Positions 20,045 through 28,613 of a stretch of 64,000 nucleotides of DNA are shown piece after piece. The position numbers and the translations under genes are program-made. The DNA comes from Spirochaetia bacterium (lineage in GTDB: Bacteria; Spirochaetota; UBA4802; UBA5550), in contig VFJS01000002.1 of assembly GCA_009885955.1 (NCBI GenBank), positions 248,001 through 312,000 of the forward strand, given 5' to 3'. Below the pieces are notes generated by a model. That model worked only from the letters and a program-made list of their open reading frames with translations, did no database searches and was not told the origin of the DNA. Each line of letters starts with the position of its first letter. Positions within the stretch are counted from its first letter, which is position 1.

Positions 20045-21637
20045 TTATTTTTCACTGACAACGGGCATACAGTAATAATCAATGAATTCATCCTCCACTT
20101 CTCCCATATAGGGAGCCATGGCTTTGCAAGTTTCGTGCTCCCGGTAACTTTGTTTATAAATTCCTTTATCCAGTATTGTTTTAATGCATGCAGATGCACC
20201 CCCCTTTGGTATTTTGCATTCAACATTCGCTTTCTCCTGGCCCGATTTTGATGTATCACCGGGACCATACATATAACACCTTTCCTTTTCGAGAAGGATG
20301 TTTATTTTTTCTTCAGTGAGCCTGATATCAAGGTCGAACAGTTTCATTGTTTTTCCGGATTTATGATTAGTTAATAATAGTTTCTTGTCCTGATCGGATA
20401 TAGTTCCTTCATTTTTCCAGTTGCTATCTATGTTTTTTCTGCATAACTTCGCTTTATAATACATATTGATAAGATTTCTATCAACCCTTTCAATTTCCAT
20501 TATAAATTCAGCATTAAGATTTAGAATAAATTTCTTTTCATACAATAACTGTCCCTTGATTACCTTTTTTTTGGGACTCCCCGCATCATCAAGTACTGGT
20601 TTTCCCTTCACATCCAATTCATTTTCATAAACATCATCCGCCTTATCCAGTTCAATTAATGCCTGAAATTCAGTATTCTCAACCCAGGGAATGACTTCAA
20701 CACTCACAACTTTACCGGTCATTGGATTCTGCATCGATAAAAAGGCATCTTTAACAGCTGCCTTAAACGTATCAAGATCATAAGCGATCAATGTCGCCTT
20801 TTCATTTTTACCAAGACCAAAGGCAGAAGTAGTTATGGTCAGTCTCATATTGGTAGTTTCTCTGTTGAATTTTTCACTTCTTTCGTCAGTTGCCGTATTC
20901 GTATTGGAACTTGAATTTGAACTCCCGGTCCCCCAGCCCCACCTGCTTGATGCAGAAAATGTCTGGATTGCAGTTTTGAGTTTTGATTCAAATGATATGT
21001 CTTTCGATACGGTTTCCGTTTTATAGGTAAATTTCGAAACAAATCTTGCTTTTCTGCCAATAGATCTTATGTAATAGGGGCCGCAGCTGCTGAAGAAGCC
21101 GGGAAGATCCTTGTTTCGGAGCAGGGTAACAGCGGAGTCACTTAATTTTGATCTGCCTTCATCGAGCGAAGCATAATAGGTATAAATATCCAGTGTGACA
21201 TACACATCTTGATTAAACCATGTTTTGCCGTCAATTACCGTGGTTTTTGCTGACGCCTCAACATCATTCCTCGAACCCTCTGATGATTCCCTGCCAAAAC
21301 CAAAAAATGACCTTCTGCTGGAACTCTCGTAGGAGCTTGAACTTTTACTGGATGTCTCCCGTGTAGATTCACTCGTTTCCTTGCCTGTTTCAGTTCCTGA
21401 ATCAAAAAAATATTGCATATCATAGGATGGTTCAGTTATAACAACTTTATTTAAGCATGATGATTGATAGGTATTTGTTCCTATCGAATAACCACGCCCC
21501 AATAATGGAGTTGTTGCCAGATCAGTAATCCTGTTATCACGGATTATTGTAGGGCCAGCAATAAGTTGCAGGTAAGCGATCATGATCGTTAATGTAATAG
21601 TGACAATTGTGAATAGAACAATTTTTTTATTTTTCAT
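20045..21637 (-). CDS. MACPF-like exported paralog D
   Basis: A 530-residue paralog with an N-terminal hydrophobic export segment (5-27). Motifs: LLGRGYSIGTNTYQSSC (46-61), a Ser-rich variable stretch (80-130) with SSSSYESSSRRS, YYASLDE, FFSSCGPYYIRSIGR (181-195), a second Ser/Asn-rich stretch near 220-235, FGLGKNEKAT, VEVIPWVEN and DYYCMP. It has two cysteines beyond the common six (ERCYMYG and VECKIP), a possible extra disulphide. The Ser-rich segments would suit surface exposure or glycosylation (inference). It lies 63 bases downstream of the MORN gene. Confidence 0.7.
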   Translation of the reverse strand: MKNKKIVLFTIVTITLTIMIAYLQLIAGPTIIRDNRITDLATTPLLGRGYSIGTNTYQSSCLNKVVITEPSYDMQYFFDSGTETGKETSESTRETSSKSSSSYESSSRRSFFGFGRESSEGSRNDVEASAKTTVIDGKTWFNQDVYVTLDIYTYYASLDEGRSKLSDSAVTLLRNKDLPGFFSSCGPYYIRSIGRKARFVSKFTYKTETVSKDISFESKLKTAIQTFSASSRWGWGTGSSNSSSNTNTATDERSEKFNRETTNMRLTITTSAFGLGKNEKATLIAYDLDTFKAAVKDAFLSMQNPMTGKVVSVEVIPWVENTEFQALIELDKADDVYENELDVKGKPVLDDAGSPKKKVIKGQLLYEKKFILNLNAEFIMEIERVDRNLINMYYKAKLCRKNIDSNWKNEGTISDQDKKLLLTNHKSGKTMKLFDLDIRLTEEKINILLEKERCYMYGPGDTSKSGQEKANVECKIPKGGASACIKTILDKGIYKQSYREHETCKAMAPYMGEVEDEFIDYYCMPVVSEK

Positions 21638-21700
21638 ATTTAACCTATTAATCGTAATGCATTTTATATGGAACCATCCTGGAATATACAGTCGAAAATA

Positions 21701-22924
21701 TTATTTGCCTTTTTTTTCATTTTTTGCAATTTCTTCAATTTTTATAAGATTATCATTCTGATAAATTGTATTATATATCATACCATCCTGTTTTGTCAAG
21801 ACACCAATGCCATTTTTTGTATTATTTCTCCATCCTCCCGAGTAAATTTCTCCATTTTTCCAGTAAATTTTACCATTCCCGTTTTTTTCCCCGCCAGCGT
21901 ATTCCCCAAGATATTTATCCCCATTATTCCAGTAGTAAATACCGAAACCTTCCCTTTTATCATTGATCCAGGCACCTATAAATTTATCACCATTATTCCA
22001 TTTTATTGTACCAATGCCATGCCTGCTCCCGTTTCTGAAACTTCCTGAATACTTTGCTCCATCACTATAAGAAAGAATGCCTTCTCCATTTGGAACATTG
22101 TTCTCCAGTTGGCCTGAATATTTTGATTTCTCATTTGTTTCAATATGGCCGAATGTATCACCGCTTTGTCTGAAATCGTAATGAGACGGGGCGCTAATTC
22201 CATTCGCCTTGAAATATTCGCTCCATGGTTCAATACTCAGTTTAATAGGGATCGCGCTGCTGTCATCGTTGAATAACTCAATCATTCTTTCTTTATTTTC
22301 AAAGAATTCCTTAACATTTTTTGGTTTAAGAAGATTTGGGAAATGAGAAGACAGAGAAAAATTCGGCAAACAGCTTGTATTTATTTTATTGTTTCCAACA
22401 TCATTCATACTCACAGGAAGCTCCTTTTTTTTCCCATTGTCTGACAGGCCAAAGGGAATAATATCAATAAATTGATCCTTGTCTGTATTATAAAAAAAAT
22501 AATAGACAAACCCTCTCCTGTTTTTAATCTGCTTTACATAATGACTCCCATATATCTTGTAAAATTCATAGATATTTTTTATTGCCAGATCCCTTGCCTT
22601 TTCTGTTAATTTAAAATCAGCAGAAACAACTTTTGAATACCCGGAAATCTCAAAAGACCCCCTGTATAATATTCTTTTTGGAGGGGGTTGCTCCCAGAAA
22701 AATATCATTCTCTTCCACAAAGCCCATTCTTTGAAAGAATAGGGATAATAATCATTTGTAATCGCGTTATCTCTTCTTTCATGAGTCTCGGTAATAACAA
22801 ATGATTTTTTATCAATGCAATCATTTGAATACAATTTCCCATTAAAATCAATTGTCTGTCCCAGTTTGATTGCTGATGGAATTCTTACCACCTGGCTTTC
22901 GTCATGAAAGCGATAATCAATCAA
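21701..22924 (-). CDS. MACPF-like domain fused to MORN repeats
   Basis: A 407-residue protein. The N-terminal part (20-240) keeps the order of the paralog family: LGQTIDFNGKLYSNDC (21-36), then EFYKIYGSHYVKQIKNRRGF (120-139) and LSIEPWSEYF. Y-G-S-H-Y-V at 125-130 is close to the canonical MACPF signature and anchors the assignment of the whole family. Residues about 272-390 are five MORN repeats (YxGxxxNxxxxGxGxxxWxNGD type) plus a partial sixth. There is no signal peptide. The only available start is a TTG (22924) overlapping the lipoprotein stop, with no clear ribosome site. Expression by coupling, or by slippage on the A12 tract, is likely. Confidence 0.72.
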   Translation of the reverse strand: MIDYRFHDESQVVRIPSAIKLGQTIDFNGKLYSNDCIDKKSFVITETHERRDNAITNDYYPYSFKEWALWKRMIFFWEQPPPKRILYRGSFEISGYSKVVSADFKLTEKARDLAIKNIYEFYKIYGSHYVKQIKNRRGFVYYFFYNTDKDQFIDIIPFGLSDNGKKKELPVSMNDVGNNKINTSCLPNFSLSSHFPNLLKPKNVKEFFENKERMIELFNDDSSAIPIKLSIEPWSEYFKANGISAPSHYDFRQSGDTFGHIETNEKSKYSGQLENNVPNGEGILSYSDGAKYSGSFRNGSRHGIGTIKWNNGDKFIGAWINDKREGFGIYYWNNGDKYLGEYAGGEKNGNGKIYWKNGEIYSGGWRNNTKNGIGVLTKQDGMIYNTIYQNDNLIKIEEIAKNEKKGK

Positions 22925-24207
22925 ATCAGATTTTTTTTTTTTAGATCAAATCCCTCCCAGTCAGACAAGACCAGCGGCATATATGACTTTTTATTAAGAT
23001 ATGGATTTTTTTCATTGGAAAAATCCGGTAAATGGCTGCAATAATCATTGCTATTCACCGCTTCAATAGCGTTAATTATTGATTTGCACTCAGGAATATC
23101 CGAAAGAGTTAATGATTTAATTTTACGAATCGAATTCCTGCACACATTCAGATTATCCCAATTTACAAAAGCCTTATTTTCAATGATATCATTAATACAG
23201 CTGTTGACAAAAAGCTTCTGATATTTATCATCTATCATACCGAGTATTTCTTTTGCCTGTATATATTTTATATTGAAATCCCTTACTGATTGTTCCATCA
23301 CATTTATTGTTTTATATAGCTGGTCATGTGACGATTCCGACAGATTGATAAAATCCTGATCTTTTAATTTTGATTTTAACGGGCCCAGGTTTTTCCATGC
23401 CATTTTTTCATAACCCATAACCGTGCCCTTATGTGAATTGAGAATCGAATGTATGGATCTGTTTAATAGATCGTTGATACTCTTACCGTGGATTCTGGCA
23501 AAGGGAAATTCAATAGGATTAAATAAGGAATCCGTGCCGATTTGTAGTGAGTAATATGTATCATCGGTAAATATAAGATCATTAAATATATTTATCTGAA
23601 AAGTGTTGCCGGGAATATTGCTTATTCTTTTTTTAATTATCTCTTCAATTTTATTAATTTCTCTATCATTGGTGATATAATATGAAATAAAAAGGTTGAT
23701 GGCTGATTCATATCTTATTGAATAAATCAAATCAGTCCCACATGCGTCATAAAATTGATAAATATCATCTGATTCAATGATTTTTACAATGTTATTTTTG
23801 AATTTTAACGTTTCTTCATCGAGTATTGCATGGCGGTCCTTAATTTTTATTGACACAACAAATGAAACAGGCTTCCCTTTCTGTAAATTAAAATTACTAA
23901 CCCGCGCTTGGTTAACATGAACAAAAGTATTCAGCAGCCTGTCATTTGAAAAAAAATCATTTCCAATTTTATAAAACTCAATTTCAAGAATACCACCCTG
24001 GGATATCGTTTTTATGTCGCTGAGGCATGATTTTCCATAATACCCGCCGTTAGAATATTTCAATCCAGTACCAATCAAATTTGATTGATCAAAGATATAA
24101 GGAAGCTGTGTCGTGTCCGGTTCGATATTTCTCCATGCAACTGACGAACAGTTCATGAAAAGGATCGCAAATCCGATAAATATATATTTGCCCGCAATAA
24201 AACTCAC
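22921..24207 (-). CDS. Divergent MACPF-like lipoprotein
   Basis: About 428 residues from a GTG at 24207, which has AAGGA upstream and gives a compact lipoprotein signal with lipobox LFMNC (Cys 20). An ATG at 24231 is possible but lacks a ribosome site and overlaps gene E. It keeps the family skeleton in weak form: GTGLKYSNGGYYGKSC, a strand block, FYDACGTDLIYSI (about 152-164), MAWKNLGPL at the place of PWVEN, and a helical C-terminus with NDYC. All six cysteines of the core paralogs have counterparts. C-G-T-D is one residue from the MACPF Y-G-T-H. It ends in KKKNLI at the A12 tract. Confidence 0.65.
   Translation of the reverse strand: MSFIAGKYIFIGFAILFMNCSSVAWRNIEPDTTQLPYIFDQSNLIGTGLKYSNGGYYGKSCLSDIKTISQGGILEIEFYKIGNDFFSNDRLLNTFVHVNQARVSNFNLQKGKPVSFVVSIKIKDRHAILDEETLKFKNNIVKIIESDDIYQFYDACGTDLIYSIRYESAINLFISYYITNDREINKIEEIIKKRISNIPGNTFQINIFNDLIFTDDTYYSLQIGTDSLFNPIEFPFARIHGKSINDLLNRSIHSILNSHKGTVMGYEKMAWKNLGPLKSKLKDQDFINLSESSHDQLYKTINVMEQSVRDFNIKYIQAKEILGMIDDKYQKLFVNSCINDIIENKAFVNWDNLNVCRNSIRKIKSLTLSDIPECKSIINAIEAVNSNDYCSHLPDFSNEKNPYLNKKSYMPLVLSDWEGFDLKKKNLI
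22931..22942 (-). repeat. A12 homopolymer at the lipoprotein/MORN frame junction
   Basis: The coding strand reads CTA, twelve A, TCTG. The lipoprotein frame closes 8 bases after the tract at TGA (22923-22921). The MORN frame is open across the tract back to a TGA at 22948-22946. A -1 slip, or a 13-A or 10-A allele, would join the two frames into one protein of about 840 residues. Confidence 0.85.
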
Positions 24208-24214
24208 GTGTAAA

Positions 24215-25879
24215 TCAATCCTTGATATCATCTAAAATTTTAAAAGGGTTCTTTTTTTCCGGAATACTTTTTTTATCAGGTTCATTTTTATCCATTAAAT
24301 CTTTTAAATCCCTGGGTTTATCAATTTTTTCATTTTTGTCTTTAATGTCTTTGATATCATCATTTTTTTTAATTTTATCAGAATCAGATTTTTTAATAAT
24401 TGTATCTTTCTTATAAGTGAGCCTTGCCGGCTTTGGCATACAATACTGGTCGAGAAAATTTGTTCCAAGACGGTTATATTTCAAGAAGTTCACACAACTG
24501 GGGATAGTCCTGTAATCGGCCACTTCGAGGCCGATTTTATATAATTTATCGGCACAATCCAATGCCCCTGCACTCCCGTCTTCTGTTCCATACAAAAAAT
24601 CCTTGTTTGTTTTTAACATGTCATCCGGGGGATTCTGGGCGAAGTACCGGATAAATTCATCTATTGAAATATAGAGATCAGGATCATTTTCATTTGCCGA
24701 ATTATAAAAAAGAGTTTTATCCATGTCAAATTTCACAACCTTAAGCTCAATCAGTTCAGTTAACGATTGAAACTTTTTTGTTTCATCCGATGTAATGCCG
24801 AGCCACTGGTCATATTTAATCCTGCTCTCCTTATCTACATAGTTTTCATATAAATGCTTTCTGCACATATTTGCCTTGTAATACTGTTCAACCTGCTGGG
24901 TACTGACACGGTTAATTTCCGTTATTATTCCGGAATTCGATTCAAGTCTCTGCTGTCTGACAAATTGCTGATCACCTTCTTTTAAATCTTTCCCGATGAA
25001 AATTACCAATTCAGGATTTTCTATCCAAGGGACGATTTCCATGCTGCTGATCACTCCGGAATTCGGGTCCTGCATCAGTTTGACTGCGTCCTGAATTGTC
25101 TGCCTGAACTGGTCAATATCAACAGGTATGAGGTTAACCATGTTCCCCTTGGAGAGTCCGACTCCTTTTATATAAACCCTGAGCCCCCGATAACTTGCAT
25201 CGTCCATAAGATTTTTTGCTGAATTATTCTTAGTATTGAAATTGAATAATCCCTTTTCCAGATTTTTTTTGAATTCTGCATCACTTTTTTCATTATCAGA
25301 AGATCGATACTGAAGAAGGGCGAGATATGTTGAAAAACTTCCTACAGCTCTAACATAATGATGACCGCAGCTGTTAAAAAAAGCAACATACTGCTTTTTT
25401 TCCAGAAGCTGTTTTGCACTTTTACTGAGGATTGATCTGGTCTCATCAAGAGAATAATTATAACTCTTAATTTCCAGATTAACAATAATGTTTTTTAAAT
25501 TATAATCTTTTGTTCCTTCAGTTTCTTTTGGTTGATAATATTTTTTCACAAAATTGTTTAAATTTTCGACACTGAGCCTGTCCCTGGGGGAAACCGAAAT
25601 TTTACGGAAAAACTCTCCCGTGACTTCCGTTAATTCATAATCAAGGTCAAAAGTTGGTTTGGTTTTATAAACTTTTTCAAAACACATTGATTGAAGGCGG
25701 TTGCTGTAAATCGAATAACCTCTTCCGATTGTTGGGAATCCGTTAAGATTTTCAATTCTATTATCTTTTATAACTGATGGAGATCCAGGAAGATCAGAAA
25801 TGAAAATAAATAGATTCAATATGATAATTATACAAAATCCAAGTATTATTATCGTGATTGTTTTATTTGTATAATCCAT
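24215..25879 (-). CDS. MACPF-like exported paralog E with charged C-terminal tail
   Basis: A 554-residue, more divergent paralog. A long N-terminal hydrophobic segment (8-28) may be an uncleaved anchor. Motifs: IGRGYSIYSNRLQSMC (51-66), a YNYSLDE variant of YYASVDE, FFNSCGHHYVRAVG (167-180), GVGLSKGN, MEIVPWIEN and DQYCMP. C-G-H-H-Y-V is, after the MORN protein, the nearest to the MACPF signature. After the family domain comes a 70-residue tail rich in Lys and Asp (KIKKNDDIKDIKDKNEK) that the others lack. Six conserved cysteines. A 125-base gap separates it from the Cache gene. Confidence 0.68.
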   Translation of the reverse strand: MDYTNKTITIIILGFCIIIILNLFIFISDLPGSPSVIKDNRIENLNGFPTIGRGYSIYSNRLQSMCFEKVYKTKPTFDLDYELTEVTGEFFRKISVSPRDRLSVENLNNFVKKYYQPKETEGTKDYNLKNIIVNLEIKSYNYSLDETRSILSKSAKQLLEKKQYVAFFNSCGHHYVRAVGSFSTYLALLQYRSSDNEKSDAEFKKNLEKGLFNFNTKNNSAKNLMDDASYRGLRVYIKGVGLSKGNMVNLIPVDIDQFRQTIQDAVKLMQDPNSGVISSMEIVPWIENPELVIFIGKDLKEGDQQFVRQQRLESNSGIITEINRVSTQQVEQYYKANMCRKHLYENYVDKESRIKYDQWLGITSDETKKFQSLTELIELKVVKFDMDKTLFYNSANENDPDLYISIDEFIRYFAQNPPDDMLKTNKDFLYGTEDGSAGALDCADKLYKIGLEVADYRTIPSCVNFLKYNRLGTNFLDQYCMPKPARLTYKKDTIIKKSDSDKIKKNDDIKDIKDKNEKIDKPRDLKDLMDKNEPDKKSIPEKKNPFKILDDIKD

Positions 25880-26004
25880 TCATCATTCCAGGATTTGAAG
25901 TAATATTTTTTAAAATTCAAGATTAGTTGTTCAGAAAAGGTTATCGTTTTAAAGATTGGAATGTCATCACAATGAATACATCTGGAAATGAAGGTATCAG
26001 ATAG

Positions 26005-26487
26005 TTATTCATTTTCTGGATTATAAATTCCGGATCCTATCCACCAGTCATTATCAATTTTATGCACGTAACTCAACTTTGGAGTGATTTTTTTTGTTTC
26101 AGGGTGAAACCACTTGTACTTCATCCACCCTTTCCCGGAATTCCTTGCAATTGCCGACATCTCCTGTATAATAAGAATGCCATTCGGATCCTTTAACTGT
26201 TTAAAATCATTTCCCACCCATTTTGGATTAGCGCCATGGGCTAATACAATGCATTTAAAATCATAGGCAAAAATATACAATTCACCGCGGGTAAAAAGTC
26301 CATTTGGATCGCTGAATTCCTTGAGAGCAGTTTTTTTACCGTAAATATTAACAAAGCCAGCGGCTTCTTTCATAAAATTGACTAGATCCTCTTTCGTCGG
26401 ATTTTGTCCATATTTTGGATTATACCTTCCAGTGGCGAGCGTTGCGGTCATCAAAACAATAACCGCAAGAGATGTGATATATTTCAT
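26005..26487 (-). CDS. Stand-alone periplasmic sCache_2 domain protein
   Basis: A 160-residue protein with a signal peptide (1-19, cut near ATG) followed by a single Cache type 2 domain. Recognisable features are GELYIFAYDFKCIVLAHGANPKWVG, KDPNGI, YKWFHPETKK and WWIGSGIY near the end. In receptors this domain binds small organic acids in the periplasm; here it has no membrane helix or output domain. It lies between paralogs E and F, 12 bases after the F stop, so it belongs to the run. Whether it senses a ligand or binds a partner is unknown. Confidence 0.85.
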   Translation of the reverse strand: MKYITSLAVIVLMTATLATGRYNPKYGQNPTKEDLVNFMKEAAGFVNIYGKKTALKEFSDPNGLFTRGELYIFAYDFKCIVLAHGANPKWVGNDFKQLKDPNGILIIQEMSAIARNSGKGWMKYKWFHPETKKITPKLSYVHKIDNDWWIGSGIYNPENE

Positions 26488-26499
26488 TTCACTTAACCG

Positions 26500-27939
26500 T
26501 TATTTCCCTGATTTCGCAACTGGCTTTGCTATTTGGGGCATGCAATAATCGTCTACCTTCTCGCCGATCACTGCTGATAATTTCCCCCTTATTTCAACAC
26601 ATTCCTTTATCTGACGCCAGCTTGTAACAAACATGCCTGATTCCAGTAATTTATCGATGCACATAACAGCACTGGCTTTGTCTCCGCCGCCCGTCTTTCC
26701 AGCTGTCTTGTCGCCACTCCCCTTTTTTTCACCTACTTTCCCGCCATACATGAATGCTTCCTCATTGTCGAGAAGAATGTCAACATTCTGATCGGTAAGT
26801 AATGAATCAAGTTCGCCTAGGAGCATAGTTTCATTGGGAAATTTATTATTAACAATTGTCAAATCTTTCGCAGACGGATGTAATTTATCTCCTTTATACC
26901 AGGTTGCACGGATCGTCTGTTGACAGATTTTTGCCTTATAAAAAATATTCATATAATTCCTGTCAGCTCGTTCAACTTCTGCAAGAAATTCTGCATTCTG
27001 GTTCAATATGTGTTTCTTTTTATACAGCAGCATCGGCTTGCCGCCCTTATCCGGATCCGGAACTTCTTTTTCGAGCTTTACCAAACTCTGAAATTCAGTG
27101 TTCTCAACCCAGGGGACCACCTCCATTGTTGTTACTTTGCCGGTCATGGGATTCTGCATGGAAATAAAGGCATCTTTGATCGCGGCTTTAAAGCTCTCAA
27201 GATCATAGGATATCAGAGTGGCGCCTTCATTTTTACCAAGGCCAAATGCATTGGTTGTTATGGTAAGTTTCTTATTGGATGCCTGGGTTGAAACTGTCTG
27301 GCTGATGCTGCTTTTCGCGCCGGCTTCAACACCAAAGGCTTTGACTGACATTTCCAGTGCAGCTTCAAAAGCCGCATCTTTTGTGTCGGTTTCATCCGTA
27401 TAGGTAAAAATCGATATGAATTTTGCATTTCTCCCCAGGGACCTCACGTAATAAGAACCACAGCTGCTGAAAAAACCTGGAATATCGTCACTGGTTAAAA
27501 GATTTGCCGCAGACGCACTCATTTTTGTTTTTGCTTCATCAACCGATGCGTAGTAAGTATCCATATTTATTTCAACAAAAATATGATGGTAAAATTCCTT
27601 TTTCCCGCTTGCAAAGGTAAACTTTGCACTGAGATCCATCGAAATTCCCGCATAACCTGCATTTGCTCCACGTTCCATTGATGTACTTGTATCGGTTGAT
27701 TTTGTTGATTCAACGGATTCAAATTTATATTGGAAGTCATACGAAGGATCTGTTACGGCAATATCATCAAGACATTTTGATTGAAATGTATTGGTAACGA
27801 TAGTGTATCCCCTGCCGAGGGTTGGCGTTAATGCGATGTCGGTAATCCTTTTATCTCGAATAATAGTCGGTGCTGCAACGGCACTAACGGTAACAAAAAT
27901 GACAATAACAGTAATTACGCTGCAAATTTGCTTTTTCAT
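26500..27939 (-). CDS. MACPF-like exported paralog F (first gene of the run)
   Basis: A 479-residue paralog from the ATG at 27939 (GGGGG just upstream); an in-frame longer start at 27966 gives no better signal peptide. The signal ends at AVAAPTIIRD. Motifs: LGRGYTIVTNTFQSKC, YYASVDEA, FFSSCGSYYVRSLGR (156-170), FGLGKNEGAT, the helix ESFKAAIKDAFISMQNPMTG, MEVVPWVEN and DDYCMP. A Gly/Lys/Thr linker (GKTGGGDK) lies near residue 420. Six conserved cysteines. As the promoter-proximal gene it may be the most strongly expressed member. Confidence 0.7.
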   Translation of the reverse strand: MKKQICSVITVIVIFVTVSAVAAPTIIRDKRITDIALTPTLGRGYTIVTNTFQSKCLDDIAVTDPSYDFQYKFESVESTKSTDTSTSMERGANAGYAGISMDLSAKFTFASGKKEFYHHIFVEINMDTYYASVDEAKTKMSASAANLLTSDDIPGFFSSCGSYYVRSLGRNAKFISIFTYTDETDTKDAAFEAALEMSVKAFGVEAGAKSSISQTVSTQASNKKLTITTNAFGLGKNEGATLISYDLESFKAAIKDAFISMQNPMTGKVTTMEVVPWVENTEFQSLVKLEKEVPDPDKGGKPMLLYKKKHILNQNAEFLAEVERADRNYMNIFYKAKICQQTIRATWYKGDKLHPSAKDLTIVNNKFPNETMLLGELDSLLTDQNVDILLDNEEAFMYGGKVGEKKGSGDKTAGKTGGGDKASAVMCIDKLLESGMFVTSWRQIKECVEIRGKLSAVIGEKVDDYCMPQIAKPVAKSGK

Positions 27940-27968
27940 GAACCCCCATAAGCCATATATGTACATGC

Positions 27969-27997
27969 TTTTTAATGAATTTATTGAAATATGTCAA
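27969..27997 (-). promoter_or_regulatory. Possible promoter of the MACPF-like run
   Basis: On the minus strand TTGACA (27997-27992) is followed, 17 bases on, by TAAAAA (27974-27969), about 30 bases before the start of paralog F. The -10 is weak. The remainder of the gap up to 28292 is AT-rich without an ORF and must also hold the promoter for the divergent lipoprotein gene. Confidence 0.4.
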
Positions 27998-28292
27998 TAT
28001 AGTATAGTGATAATTATTAATTTCAAGAACTTTTTTTAAAATAATCACAATCTGGTAATAATAAACTATCAAAATAAAAATATATTGGCACATTACTGTC
28101 CCATAAATAAAGTGGAAAATATCAAAAATGCAATACATTGCCAAACCCATTTTAATGTGGTATTTGTGAAAATATAAAGCAAAGAAAAAAAGTGCCCGGG
28201 AGACATTTGCAAACCCGGTAAATATGAAAAATATTCTTGATAATTTATAATCAATACTTTTATATTGCAGAAAAAATAGTAAGGTGTGAAAA

Positions 28293-28613
28293 ATGGTAAA
28301 AAAAATTTCATATTCAGCATTAATTATTTTAATTACTTTCGTCGGATGTAAAAAAAATCCGGATATATCCGGAACATATAAAAAAATTAAAGGAAATTAC
28401 AGATACGATACCATTGTCATAGAAAAAAAATCCAATGAAGAATTTACAATATCAGCTTTTGATCATGAAATAAAAAAATTAATGACAATGGGAAAATTTG
28501 AGAATAAAATATTGAATTTTGGCTGGGTTTCAAACATTATTTTCAATGATGATTACAAGCAGTTTTATATCAACACGGATAAAGAGAGTATATTCATTAA
28601 ATCTTCAAATTAA
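28293..28613 (+). CDS. Small lipoprotein
   Basis: A 106-residue protein with a lipoprotein signal ending in TFVGC (Cys 19). The short mature part (DISGTYKKIKGNYRYDTIVIEKK...) alternates strands and looks like a small beta-sandwich or lipocalin-like fold. Family not recognised. An AAGGTG ribosome site precedes the ATG. Its stop codon overlaps the stop codon of the convergent collagen-like gene. The opening DISGTY resembles DLSGRY of the second small lipoprotein at 31.8 kb. Confidence 0.65.
   Translation: MVKKISYSALIILITFVGCKKNPDISGTYKKIKGNYRYDTIVIEKKSNEEFTISAFDHEIKKLMTMGKFENKILNFGWVSNIIFNDDYKQFYINTDKESIFIKSSN

Noticed and set aside
15380-27939. Calling the paralogs toxins or polymorphic toxins
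   Set aside because: There is no immunity gene, no VgrG/PAAR/Rhs or CDI feature, and the segments expected to insert into membranes are hydrophilic. Function is left open.
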